This document shows positions 53,014 through 61,219 of a DNA stretch of 64,000 nt, in pieces. Position 1 is the first letter of the stretch. Each line of letters begins with the position of its first letter. Both the position numbers and the translations under genes were made by a program. The stretch is from Chryseolinea serpens (GTDB taxonomy: Bacteria > Bacteroidota > Bacteroidia > Cytophagales > Cyclobacteriaceae). The notes under the pieces were generated by a model. It ran no database searches. It was given only the letters and a program-made list of their open reading frames with translations, and was not told the DNA's origin. The stretch covers positions 744,001 to 808,000 of the forward strand of contig NZ_FQWQ01000002.1 of the NCBI RefSeq assembly GCF_900129725.1. The letters are read 5' to 3'.

Positions 53014-56000
53014 ATGAAACTTGCCAGGTTGCTCCTGTTAGTGGTGATATGTGTCGTTGCCGCTGAGCCCTTGTTTTCCCAAAACAAAAAGTTTGACAAA
53101 AGCCTTAAAAAGGTCGATGCCAGCTATGCCTCCGGAAGTTTTGCGAAAGCTGCCAGCGGGCTCGAAAAACTGAAGAAATCCATCGTGGCAAAGATGGGAC
53201 AACAAAATGCCTACATGCCCGGCTTGCTGCTGCGCGAAGCCCGCATCAACCTCGCCTCAGGCATGCTCACCGACTTTGACAAATCCCTGACCGACGCCCT
53301 GGCCAACAGCCAGACCATGTATGGCGACAACAGTGCAACCTATGCCGGAAACCTCATCGACGTGGCCGAGATCTACAATGACTATGGCAACTTCCGCGTG
53401 AGCCGCGAATACCTGGAAAAAGCCAAGGAATCGCTCACAAAAACCAATCAGTATTCCGATGCACTGAAAGGACGCGTGGCGTTGGCCGAAGCCGAAGCCA
53501 TGACCGGCCAGGGCTTCTGTAACGACGCCGTCGCTACCCTGCGCAGCGTAGAGAGCTATTTCGCGGGCCGCGCAGTAGAGAAAGAAACCAAGGTGGAGGG
53601 CACGACCATCAAAACGGTGCGTGTACCCGACGAAGAATTGTTGTCGCGCTACACCAGCTATGCACACCTGCTCACCCTGACCGCCAATGCCTACGCCAAA
53701 AAGGGAAACCTGCTCTCGGCCGACTCCGCCTTTAAAGCCGCTCAAGTGTGGATCCGCAAAAACCAACGCTTTATGGGCGAGACCAGCCTGTACCTGGTGC
53801 AAAACAACTTCCTCTACGCCCGCATGCTGGTGGACAACGGCAACGAGCACCGCGAGAATGATCTCGAATTCGACAACCTCCTGAACGACCTGAAACGTCG
53901 CGCCAACCCCACCTACACCCTGGGTCACGATATCTATCTCGCCTATCTCCACCAATTGCTGGAAGAGGAAAATCGCGCGCGTTACCTGAACGTGAAGCTG
54001 GAATACGAGAAGATGATCGACAAGTATTTCCCGAAGACAAGTCTCGTGCGCATCAATTTGAAAGCCGTAGAGTTTGATTCAAAGTTTCAACGCGACAAAA
54101 CCAAGGACCTGGAATCGGACGCGATCGCCCTCATCAAATCGAAATCGCTTCCCAAAAATTACCGCACCACCGAGCGCACACTGAATTTTTTGTATGAAGT
54201 GACGCTGCGCGAGAAACGCTATACCAATGCCGAAGGCTACCTGACACAGATCTCAGAAATTCAGAAAGAGCTTTATGGCGAAACCTCACCGGAATATCAC
54301 CTCTCCCGGATCCGGTTGGCCGGTTTCTACCTGGACTACACCAACAAGATCGATGAAGCTTCCAAGATCTATGAAGAAAGCTACACCAAGATCGTCTCGA
54401 AGGAGATCGGCCCCTGGCACAAGGACAACCTCAACATCCTGAATCACCTGGCCACGCTCTATGAATACGCCGACAAATACACGCAAGCCACCGCCACGCT
54501 CGACAAAGCTTCGGATGTGGCACGCTCGAAGTTCGATGACAAAGATCCGGACTATGGCGTGGAACTCGACCGCATTGCTGGGTTGCAGATCAAGCTCGGA
54601 CAGTACGAAAAAGCCGAAGGGAACATAGCAAAAGCTTTGACCATCCTGGAAGAATACCGCAAGGATGATGCGCGCATAGGCGACTATGTGCACGTGATCG
54701 AAACGCAAGCCAAGTTGTTCGGGATCAAAGGCCTTTTCGATGAAGCCGAAGATAACCTTGAGCGGTCGCGAAAGCTCATTGAAAGAGGAAAAGTGGCTGT
54801 CGGCAGCGAGTTGAGCACGGCCGAAGAGTTAACGGCCTTGTTCATTCAACTGGGACGCTATTCCGAAGCTGATCGTTTATTGAACACGCAAATCCCCGAA
54901 TACGAACAACTCTATGGCAACACCTCGTTGCGACTCATCGAGCCCCTGGTGAACAAAGGACGTCTCGCCCTGGCGAAAGGCGACTACACCGAAGCCGAAC
55001 GCATCGCCTCGCGTGCCAATCAGATCGCCACAAAATCCTATGGCGAGATCTCGACCAAGACCGCCCCTACACAAAAATTGCTCAGCGATATCTACTACAC
55101 GTTGGGCGATTACGACAAGGCCGAGAAGAATGTAATCAAAGCCATCACCAGCCAGGAAAAACAATTTGGAAGAAACCACGTGGAAGTGGCCAAGTCGCTC
55201 TCGCAACTGGCCCTCATCAAGTTCTACAAAGGCGACAAGCCGAAGGAAGTTGAAAAGCTCATGCTGGAGTCGCGCGACATCATGGCGGCAAAACTGGGCA
55301 AGGACAACCCGCAGTATGCCGAGATCCTGAAGAACGTTGCCGTGCTCTACATCTCCGAAAAGAAATTCGACCTCGCCTTCAACTCGCTCACCGTGGCCGA
55401 AAGCATTTGGCGCGCCAAGACCGGCACCAAGAACAACATCAACGCCGCAGCCATCTATACGTTGACGGGCGATGTTTATTATCAACTGAAGAACTATAAG
55501 AAGGCCGAAGAATTCTATAATCAATCGAAGAACTTGTACGAGAAATTTTTCAGCATTACCCACCCCGAGTATGTCAAGGTGCTGTCGAAGCTGAGCAAGG
55601 TGGCCTACATGCAGAAGGACTACAAGCGGTCGAAGCGCCTCATTGAGGAGTCGCTGACCAACTACGAAAGCTTTATCAAACAATATTTCCCCGCCCTGAG
55701 CGAACGCGAAAAAGCGAAGTACTGGAACACCATCAAAGGCGACTTCGAATTCTACAACACGCTTGCCCTGAGCAACCTCGACGACTTCAAGGACCTGTCG
55801 GGCAAAGTATACAACTATCAGCTGCTTACGAAGGCGTTGCTGCTCAGCTCGTCCATCAAAATACGCGAGCGCATCCTCAACAGCACCGACGACCAGTTGA
55901 AGATGCAATACAGCACCTGGGTACAAAAGAAAGAACTCCTCACCCTGGCGTTGTCCATGAGCGCCGCACAACTGATGGAGAACGGCATCGACCCCGCTGC

Positions 56001-57237
56001 GCTGCAACAGGAGGTGGAACGGCTCGAGAAAGATCTCAGCCAGCGTTCGGAGTTGTTCGGCCAGAGCTTCGAGAACAAGCGCATCACCTACGATGATGTG
56101 AAGAAAGCGCTCAAGCCCAATGAAGTGGCCATCGAGATGGTGCGTTACCGCTATTTCAATCACGACTTCACTGACTCGGTCATTTACGCCGCGCTTTACC
56201 TGAAACCCGACCTCTCCCGGCCGAAGGCCATCCTGATCAAAGACGGCAAAAAGCTGGAGACCCGCTATTTCAAATTCTATCGCAACGCCATCACCGGCAA
56301 AGTGCCTGACGAAGTTTCCTATGGCGTGTTCTGGAAACCCATCCAGGATGAGGTCGGTCAGTCGGCCACGATCTATCTTTCTGCCGATGGCATCTACAAC
56401 CAGATCAACCTCGAAGCCATTCCCACCCCCGATGGCAAATACGTGATCGACAACGCCAACATCGTGTTGGTCAGCAACACAAAAGATCTTTATATCCGGA
56501 AGATAAAATCAAAACAAAGCGCCACGGAAAACACAGCCTCCTTGTTTGGCAATCCAACCTTCTATGCTGCCGCCACCAGCGACCCATCCATTTCATCGTT
56601 GCCGGGCACCGAAAAGGAAGTGACCCAACTGCAATTCATCATGAAACAAAAAGGATGGATCACCGCCGAGTATATCGAACAAACGGCATCGGAAGAGAAT
56701 GTGAAGGAGATGAACAGTCCAAAGATCTTTCACATTGCCACGCACGGATTTTACCGGCCCACGGCGCAAGCCACATTGGAGGATGAGTTACAGGGCAGCG
56801 AAGCCACATTAAATCAAAATCCCCTGATGCGCACCGGCCTGCTCCTGCGCGGAGCCGGTGACTTGATGGAAAAGACAGAATACAACTACAACATGGAAAA
56901 CGGCATCCTCACCGCCTATGAAGCGATGAGCCTGAACCTGGACAAAACTGACCTGGTGGTGCTGAGCGCCTGCGAAACAGGCCTGGGCGATCTCGAAGCG
57001 GGCGAAGGTGTGTATGGCTTGCAACGCGCCTTTCTCGTAGCCGGCGCCAAAGTCCTTATCATGAGCATGTTCAAGGTAGACGACGACGCCACCCAAAAGC
57101 TGATGCTGAAGTTCTACCAGAAATGGTTCAACTCCGCCAACCTGCGTCAAAGCTTTATTGATGCCAAGAAAGAAATCAGGGTGGAATATCCCGAGCCAAT
57201 CTATTGGGGTGCCTTCATGATGATCGGGCTGGATTGA
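53014..57237 (+). CDS. exported TPR-CHAT protease-like protein
   Basis: 1407 residues. A signal peptide (MKLARLLLLVVICVVAAEPLFSQ) indicates export. Residues about 30-900 are tetratricopeptide-type helical repeats (for example YGDYDKAEKNVIKAI-like units every 40 residues or so). The C-terminal CHAT domain (about 1080-1400) carries the caspase-like dyad H1244 in FHIATHGFYRP and C1320 in LVVLSACETGLGD. CHAT domains are cysteine peptidases fused to sensor repeats; export makes this a periplasmic or surface one, unlike CRISPR- or gasdermin-linked cytoplasmic relatives. Neither a substrate nor a partner gene is adjacent. Confidence 0.9.
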   Translation: MKLARLLLLVVICVVAAEPLFSQNKKFDKSLKKVDASYASGSFAKAASGLEKLKKSIVAKMGQQNAYMPGLLLREARINLASGMLTDFDKSLTDALANSQTMYGDNSATYAGNLIDVAEIYNDYGNFRVSREYLEKAKESLTKTNQYSDALKGRVALAEAEAMTGQGFCNDAVATLRSVESYFAGRAVEKETKVEGTTIKTVRVPDEELLSRYTSYAHLLTLTANAYAKKGNLLSADSAFKAAQVWIRKNQRFMGETSLYLVQNNFLYARMLVDNGNEHRENDLEFDNLLNDLKRRANPTYTLGHDIYLAYLHQLLEEENRARYLNVKLEYEKMIDKYFPKTSLVRINLKAVEFDSKFQRDKTKDLESDAIALIKSKSLPKNYRTTERTLNFLYEVTLREKRYTNAEGYLTQISEIQKELYGETSPEYHLSRIRLAGFYLDYTNKIDEASKIYEESYTKIVSKEIGPWHKDNLNILNHLATLYEYADKYTQATATLDKASDVARSKFDDKDPDYGVELDRIAGLQIKLGQYEKAEGNIAKALTILEEYRKDDARIGDYVHVIETQAKLFGIKGLFDEAEDNLERSRKLIERGKVAVGSELSTAEELTALFIQLGRYSEADRLLNTQIPEYEQLYGNTSLRLIEPLVNKGRLALAKGDYTEAERIASRANQIATKSYGEISTKTAPTQKLLSDIYYTLGDYDKAEKNVIKAITSQEKQFGRNHVEVAKSLSQLALIKFYKGDKPKEVEKLMLESRDIMAAKLGKDNPQYAEILKNVAVLYISEKKFDLAFNSLTVAESIWRAKTGTKNNINAAAIYTLTGDVYYQLKNYKKAEEFYNQSKNLYEKFFSITHPEYVKVLSKLSKVAYMQKDYKRSKRLIEESLTNYESFIKQYFPALSEREKAKYWNTIKGDFEFYNTLALSNLDDFKDLSGKVYNYQLLTKALLLSSSIKIRERILNSTDDQLKMQYSTWVQKKELLTLALSMSAAQLMENGIDPAALQQEVERLEKDLSQRSELFGQSFENKRITYDDVKKALKPNEVAIEMVRYRYFNHDFTDSVIYAALYLKPDLSRPKAILIKDGKKLETRYFKFYRNAITGKVPDEVSYGVFWKPIQDEVGQSATIYLSADGIYNQINLEAIPTPDGKYVIDNANIVLVSNTKDLYIRKIKSKQSATENTASLFGNPTFYAAATSDPSISSLPGTEKEVTQLQFIMKQKGWITAEYIEQTASEENVKEMNSPKIFHIATHGFYRPTAQATLEDELQGSEATLNQNPLMRTGLLLRGAGDLMEKTEYNYNMENGILTAYEAMSLNLDKTDLVVLSACETGLGDLEAGEGVYGLQRAFLVAGAKVLIMSMFKVDDDATQKLMLKFYQKWFNSANLRQSFIDAKKEIRVEYPEPIYWGAFMMIGLD

Positions 57238-57272
57238 TCTGGCAAGTTATCGATGCGGAACTCAAAGGTTGA

Positions 57273-57331
57273 ACCGCCTCGCCTTCGCTAAGCTTCGGCG
57301 AGCGCAGAGGCGTTAGCGAAGGTGAGGCGGT
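57273..57331. repeat. palindrome in a convergent gap (copy 3)
   Basis: Arms of 19 bases (57273-57291 and 57313-57331) with the same ACCGC/GCGGT ends as copies 1 and 2 but a different core (CTCGCCTTCGCTAA), one G-T-type mismatch and a 21-base loop. Between the convergent CHAT and hflX genes. Confidence 0.8.
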
Positions 57332-57369
57332 GAAAATTTCACTCAGAAATTACAGATCATTTCTCAGGT

Positions 57370-58569
57370 CTATACCTGCTCCTGCGGCCAAGGCGCGAAC
57401 TCATAGCCGTCCTTGAAAAAGTTAGGGAAGATCTGTACGTGCTTTTGCTTGATCTCCTCAAACATCATGCGCTTCAACGCCGTGATGTTTTCGTTTTTTG
57501 TGGCCGACACAAAAATGACGTGTTCATACCCCATCTCGCGATAGTAGCCTTTCCGTTCCTCGAGGTCTACATCGGGATGTTGTTTCTTATACAGATCGAT
57601 CTTGTTCAACACCAGGATGGTGGTGATGTTCGCTGCGCCAATTTCCTGTAGTGTTTTAGAGACCACTTCGATCTGGTTGTCGTGAAACGGATGCGCAAAG
57701 TCCACGACGTGGAGCAACAAATCGGCCTCGCGCACTTCGTCGAGGGTGGATTTGAAGGATTCAATCAGGTGATGGGGGAGCTTGCGGATAAATCCGACCG
57801 TATCGGAGAGCAGGAACGGCACATTGCCGAACGTTACTTTGCGCACGGTGGCATCGACGGTGGCAAACAATTTGTTTTCGGCCAGCACCCCGGAGCCCGA
57901 CAACAGGTTCATGAGGGTTGATTTACCCACGTTGGTATAGCCCACCAGCGCGACCCGCACGACGTTGCCGCGCGATTTGCGTTGCGTGATCTTTTGCTTT
58001 TCGATCTTCTCCAGCTTGTCTTTCAGAATGCTGATCTGGTTCCGGATGTTCCGGCGGTCGGTCTCGATTTCGCGTTCCCCGGCACCACCCCGTGTTCCGG
58101 TTCCCCCGCGTTGCCGTTCCAAGTGGGTCCACATTCGGGTTAGGCGGGGCAATAAATATTGGTTTCGGGCCAGCTCCACCTGGGTGCGGGCCTGGGCGGT
58201 TTGTGCGCGAAACAGAAAAATATCAAGGATCAGAAGGCTGCGATCGTAGATGCGCACTTTGGGTTCATCGGCGTCGCTGGTATTGAATTCCTTTTCCAGG
58301 TTGCGGAGTTGGGATGGGGTGAGGTCCTCGTCAAAAATGATATTGTTTACCTTTTTCACGGTCACAAATTCCTTGATCTCGGCCAGCTTGCCTTTGCCCA
58401 CGAACGTCCGGGAATCGGGGTGTGGAAGATTTTGCACAAATTGTTTAATGGTCTTCACGCCAGCCGTCTCGGCCAGGAAGGCCAGTTCGTCCAGGTGTTC
58501 CTGCGTAACTTCCTGATCCTGTGCCCCTCCCAGGGCTACCATTACGGCTGTTTTTTCCTTAACTGTCAT
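57370..58569 (-). CDS. hflX: GTPase HflX
   Basis: 399 residues from ATG 58569 (MTVKEKTAVMVALGG); upstream ATGs would extend into the promoter region. The glycine-rich HflX N-terminal domain (about 25-180; RTFVGKGKLAEIKEF, RLTRMWTHLERQRGGTGTRG) precedes the GTPase domain: G1 GYTNVGKST (about 210), G3 DTVGFIRKLPHHLIESF, G4 LVLNKIDL. HflX binds the large ribosomal subunit and splits stalled or heat-damaged ribosomes. Monocistronic, convergent with the CHAT gene and divergent from the exopolysaccharide operon. Confidence 0.95.
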   Translation of the reverse strand: MTVKEKTAVMVALGGAQDQEVTQEHLDELAFLAETAGVKTIKQFVQNLPHPDSRTFVGKGKLAEIKEFVTVKKVNNIIFDEDLTPSQLRNLEKEFNTSDADEPKVRIYDRSLLILDIFLFRAQTAQARTQVELARNQYLLPRLTRMWTHLERQRGGTGTRGGAGEREIETDRRNIRNQISILKDKLEKIEKQKITQRKSRGNVVRVALVGYTNVGKSTLMNLLSGSGVLAENKLFATVDATVRKVTFGNVPFLLSDTVGFIRKLPHHLIESFKSTLDEVREADLLLHVVDFAHPFHDNQIEVVSKTLQEIGAANITTILVLNKIDLYKKQHPDVDLEERKGYYREMGYEHVIFVSATKNENITALKRMMFEEIKQKHVQIFPNFFKDGYEFAPWPQEQV

Positions 58570-58587
58570 TCGTTTTTTACTTAGCGT

Positions 58588-58595
58588 CAAACATA
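58588..58595 (-). promoter_or_regulatory. candidate -7 element of hflX
   Basis: TATGTTTG on the minus strand, an exact match to TAnnTTTG, 18 bases before the hflX start codon. Confidence 0.5.
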
Positions 58596-58640
58596 ACGGA
58601 TAAATTTTAAAGTAAGTTTTAGGGCGGCTGTTACTTTTCA

Positions 58641-58648
58641 TACCTTTG
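58641..58648 (+). promoter_or_regulatory. candidate -7 element of the exopolysaccharide operon
   Basis: TACCTTTG, an exact match to TAnnTTTG, about 98 bases before the glycosyltransferase start codon. Confidence 0.5.
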
Positions 58649-58746
58649 ATGAATCTAAACCAGAGATATTTAGAGAAAACCTGATTTTTCGACCTTTTGT
58701 CGGATTTAGGATCGGATAAAATTCTCACAATCAGAGCCCAGAGAGG

Positions 58747-59859
58747 ATGAGAGTCGCGATCGTATTAAACACATCCTGGAATATTTTTAATTTCAGGATG
58801 AACTTCATACGCGCCCTGCAAGCGCAAGGCCACGAAGTACACACTATAGCCCCGGTAGATGAGTATACGCACCTGATTGCAGAAGCCGGTTGCGTTCACC
58901 ACCCGGTAAAAATGGACAGCCGCGGTGCCAACCCCATAAAGGATTCGGCTTTGATCGCCGAGCTTTTCTTTATCTATCGCCGGGTTAAGCCCGACATTAT
59001 CCTGCACTACACCATCAAACCCAATGTTTATGGCACCCTCGCGGCCAGTATGTTGGGTATTCCTGTCATCAACAACGTTTGCGGTCTGGGCACGGTCTTT
59101 TTGAAAGACAACATCGTGTCGGCCATCGCCATGTTGCTCTACAAGATCAGTTTCCGGTTTGCAAACAAGGTGTTCTTCCAGAACCCCGACGATCTCAAGC
59201 TCTTCCTTGACAAGAAACTCGTGCCGTCCAAAGCTGTGGACATCCTGCCCGGTTCGGGCATCGACCTGAAACGCTTTCAACCCACGCCATTCAAACGAAA
59301 TGAAAAGTTCACCTTCCTGCTCATCTCGCGCCTGATCACCGACAAAGGCGTGATCGAGTACATCGATGCGGTCCGTAAACTCAGGGGTAAAGGCGTCGAT
59401 GCACATTTCCAGGTGCTGGGCGCAAAAGATCCCCTGCACAAGCGTGGTATTCAGCTCGATGTTATCCAGGAATGGATCGACAGCGGCACCATCGAATACC
59501 TGGGCACCACCAATGACGTACGCGGTTTTATAAACAACGCCGACTGCGTCGTGTTGCCCTCCTATCGCGAAGGCACTCCCCGGACCCTGCTGGAAGCCGC
59601 CAGCTCATCCAAACCCATCATCGCCACCGACGTACCCGGATGTAACCACGTGGTAAAAGACGACTTCAACGGATTCCTTTGCCGCCTGAAAGATGCCGAC
59701 GACCTGGCTGAAAAAATGAAGCGTATGGCCGGCCTGGCCGACGAAAAACTGAAGGCCTTTGGTAAGAACGGACGGGCAAAGATGGAGGCAGAATATGATG
59801 AATCTCTTGTCATAAACAAGTATCTTGCGGCCTTGTCGGATTTTCGGCAAGCATCCTAA
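58747..59859 (+). CDS. GT4-like glycosyltransferase
   Basis: 370 residues with two Rossmann-like halves. The N-terminal acceptor part opens VLNTSWNIFNFRMNFIRAL and GHEVHTIAPVDEY; the C-terminal donor part has LLISRLITDKGVIEYIDAV and VLPSYREGTPRTLLEAASSSKPIIATDVPGC. It transfers a sugar from a nucleotide donor to a lipid-linked or growing saccharide at the inner membrane. First gene of the operon; related to PglA/WcaI-type enzymes of polysaccharide synthesis. Donor not assigned. Confidence 0.88.
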   Translation: MRVAIVLNTSWNIFNFRMNFIRALQAQGHEVHTIAPVDEYTHLIAEAGCVHHPVKMDSRGANPIKDSALIAELFFIYRRVKPDIILHYTIKPNVYGTLAASMLGIPVINNVCGLGTVFLKDNIVSAIAMLLYKISFRFANKVFFQNPDDLKLFLDKKLVPSKAVDILPGSGIDLKRFQPTPFKRNEKFTFLLISRLITDKGVIEYIDAVRKLRGKGVDAHFQVLGAKDPLHKRGIQLDVIQEWIDSGTIEYLGTTNDVRGFINNADCVVLPSYREGTPRTLLEAASSSKPIIATDVPGCNHVVKDDFNGFLCRLKDADDLAEKMKRMAGLADEKLKAFGKNGRAKMEAEYDESLVINKYLAALSDFRQAS

Positions 59860-59875
59860 CCCAACGATACCTTTC

Positions 59876-60427
59876 ATGGAAGTCAAAACAACCGGGATAG
59901 AAGGTCTGGTGGAAATTATTCCCACCCTCTACAAGGACGATCGAGGCTGGTTTTACGAGTTCTACAAAGAAGATACCTACCGCAAGCATAACATCACTTA
60001 TCGCTTCGTCCAGGAAAACACCTCCTTTTCAAAAAAAGGCGTCATCCGCGGATTGCACATGCAACGGCCGCCATACGCCCAGGCCAAATTGGTGACCGTG
60101 CTGTCGGGAAAAGTGCTCGATGTGGTGGTGGACCTGCGCACCGGCTCGAAAACCTTCGGACAAGTTTACTACTGTGTATTGGACGGAGAACACCGTAATA
60201 TGCTGATGGTGCCCGAGGGATTTGCCCACGGGTTTGCCGCCCTGGAAGACTCGGTCTTCTTCTACAAATGCTCCAATCTCTACGATAAAGCCTCCGAGAC
60301 CGGCGTTCGCTGGAATGATCCTGAACTGAACATTGACTGGCGCGTACAAGATCCTATCATTTCCGAGAAGGACAGGGTATTGCCCACGATGGACGAATTG
60401 TTAGGAAAATCCGTAATTTCACGGTAA
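59876..60427 (+). CDS. dTDP-4-dehydrorhamnose 3,5-epimerase-like cupin
   Basis: 183 residues of the RmlC cupin fold: FYKEDTYRKHNITYRFVQEN, RGLHMQRPPYAQAKLVTVL with the catalytic His, DVVVDLRTGSKTFGQ and LMVPEGFAHGFAAL. It converts a dTDP-4-keto-6-deoxyglucose-type sugar to the rhamnose form, or another epimer in glycan biosynthesis. Start at 59876 (MEVKTTGIEGL); sits 16 bases after the glycosyltransferase. Confidence 0.9.
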   Translation: MEVKTTGIEGLVEIIPTLYKDDRGWFYEFYKEDTYRKHNITYRFVQENTSFSKKGVIRGLHMQRPPYAQAKLVTVLSGKVLDVVVDLRTGSKTFGQVYYCVLDGEHRNMLMVPEGFAHGFAALEDSVFFYKCSNLYDKASETGVRWNDPELNIDWRVQDPIISEKDRVLPTMDELLGKSVISR

Positions 60428-60445
60428 TGAACCAACGCCTTGTAC

Positions 60446-61210
60446 GTGAAACAACTATTTTTTTGGGCCTCTAACAGCGCGCTCCTTCTTTTTTGCGTCC
60501 TCCTCTCGTCCTGTGCCTCGTACAAGCAGAACATCATGTTCAAAGTACCGGAGGGGACCGTATTGAAACAGCAGACCGAAGCCGCGGAAAAGAACTATGT
60601 CATCCAGATCAATGATCAATTGCAACTGGAGGTTTACACCAACAACGGCGAGCGGCTCATCGACCCCGATCGCAAGCTGACACAGGACGGCGTGGATCAG
60701 AACGCTGCAAAAGAAACGGAACCCACTTACCTGGTAGACGTGAATGGCGTCAGCAAATTTCCCATGGTCGGCAACACCAAAGTGGTGGGACTCACCATAG
60801 GCCAGGCCGAAGAAATACTACAGCAAGCCTACGCCGTTTATTATCAGCAGCCTTTTGTGAAACTGAAGTACACCAACAAACGCGTGGTGGTGCTGGGGGC
60901 TCCCGGCGGACAAGTCATTCCGTTGGCCAATGAGAACATGCACCTGGTGGAAGTGCTGGCCCTGGCCAAAGGCTTGGCCAACGATGCCAAGGCTCAAAAT
61001 ATCCGGGTATTGCGCGGCAAGGAAGTTTTCGTAGCCGATCTCACCACCTTCGATGGATATTTGAAAAACAATATTGCTATGGAACCTGGCGATGTGGTCT
61101 ATGTAGAACCCGTTCGCAGACCGATCTCGGAAGGCTTTCGCGATTATGGCGCGGTCATCAGCGTCGTCACCAGCCTCACTACGCTGATGGTCGTTCTCCT
61201 GAGCCTTTAA
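60446..61210 (+). CDS. Wza-like polysaccharide export lipoprotein
   Basis: 254 residues. A GTG at 60446 (MKQLFFWASNSALLLF) gives a proper lipoprotein signal with lipobox LLSSC; a TTG at 60440 is less likely. The PES domain (YVIQINDQLQLEVYTNNG) and SLBB domain (RVVVLGAPGGQVIPLANENMHLVEVLALAKGL) follow. A C-terminal hydrophobic helix (about 228-250) would be the outer membrane helix. It forms the export channel for the polysaccharide. 18 bases after the epimerase. Confidence 0.92.
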   Translation: MKQLFFWASNSALLLFCVLLSSCASYKQNIMFKVPEGTVLKQQTEAAEKNYVIQINDQLQLEVYTNNGERLIDPDRKLTQDGVDQNAAKETEPTYLVDVNGVSKFPMVGNTKVVGLTIGQAEEILQQAYAVYYQQPFVKLKYTNKRVVVLGAPGGQVIPLANENMHLVEVLALAKGLANDAKAQNIRVLRGKEVFVADLTTFDGYLKNNIAMEPGDVVYVEPVRRPISEGFRDYGAVISVVTSLTTLMVVLLSL

Positions 61211-61219
61211 CAAAAAGAA

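Noticed and set aside
54877-56163. A 428-codon open frame on the minus strand inside the CHAT gene, and similar long frames elsewhere (11783-12466, 39647-40606, 25608-26303)
   Set aside because: They lie opposite well-supported genes, are rich in His, Arg and Phe, and show no family motif; GC-rich codon use leaves such shadow frames.
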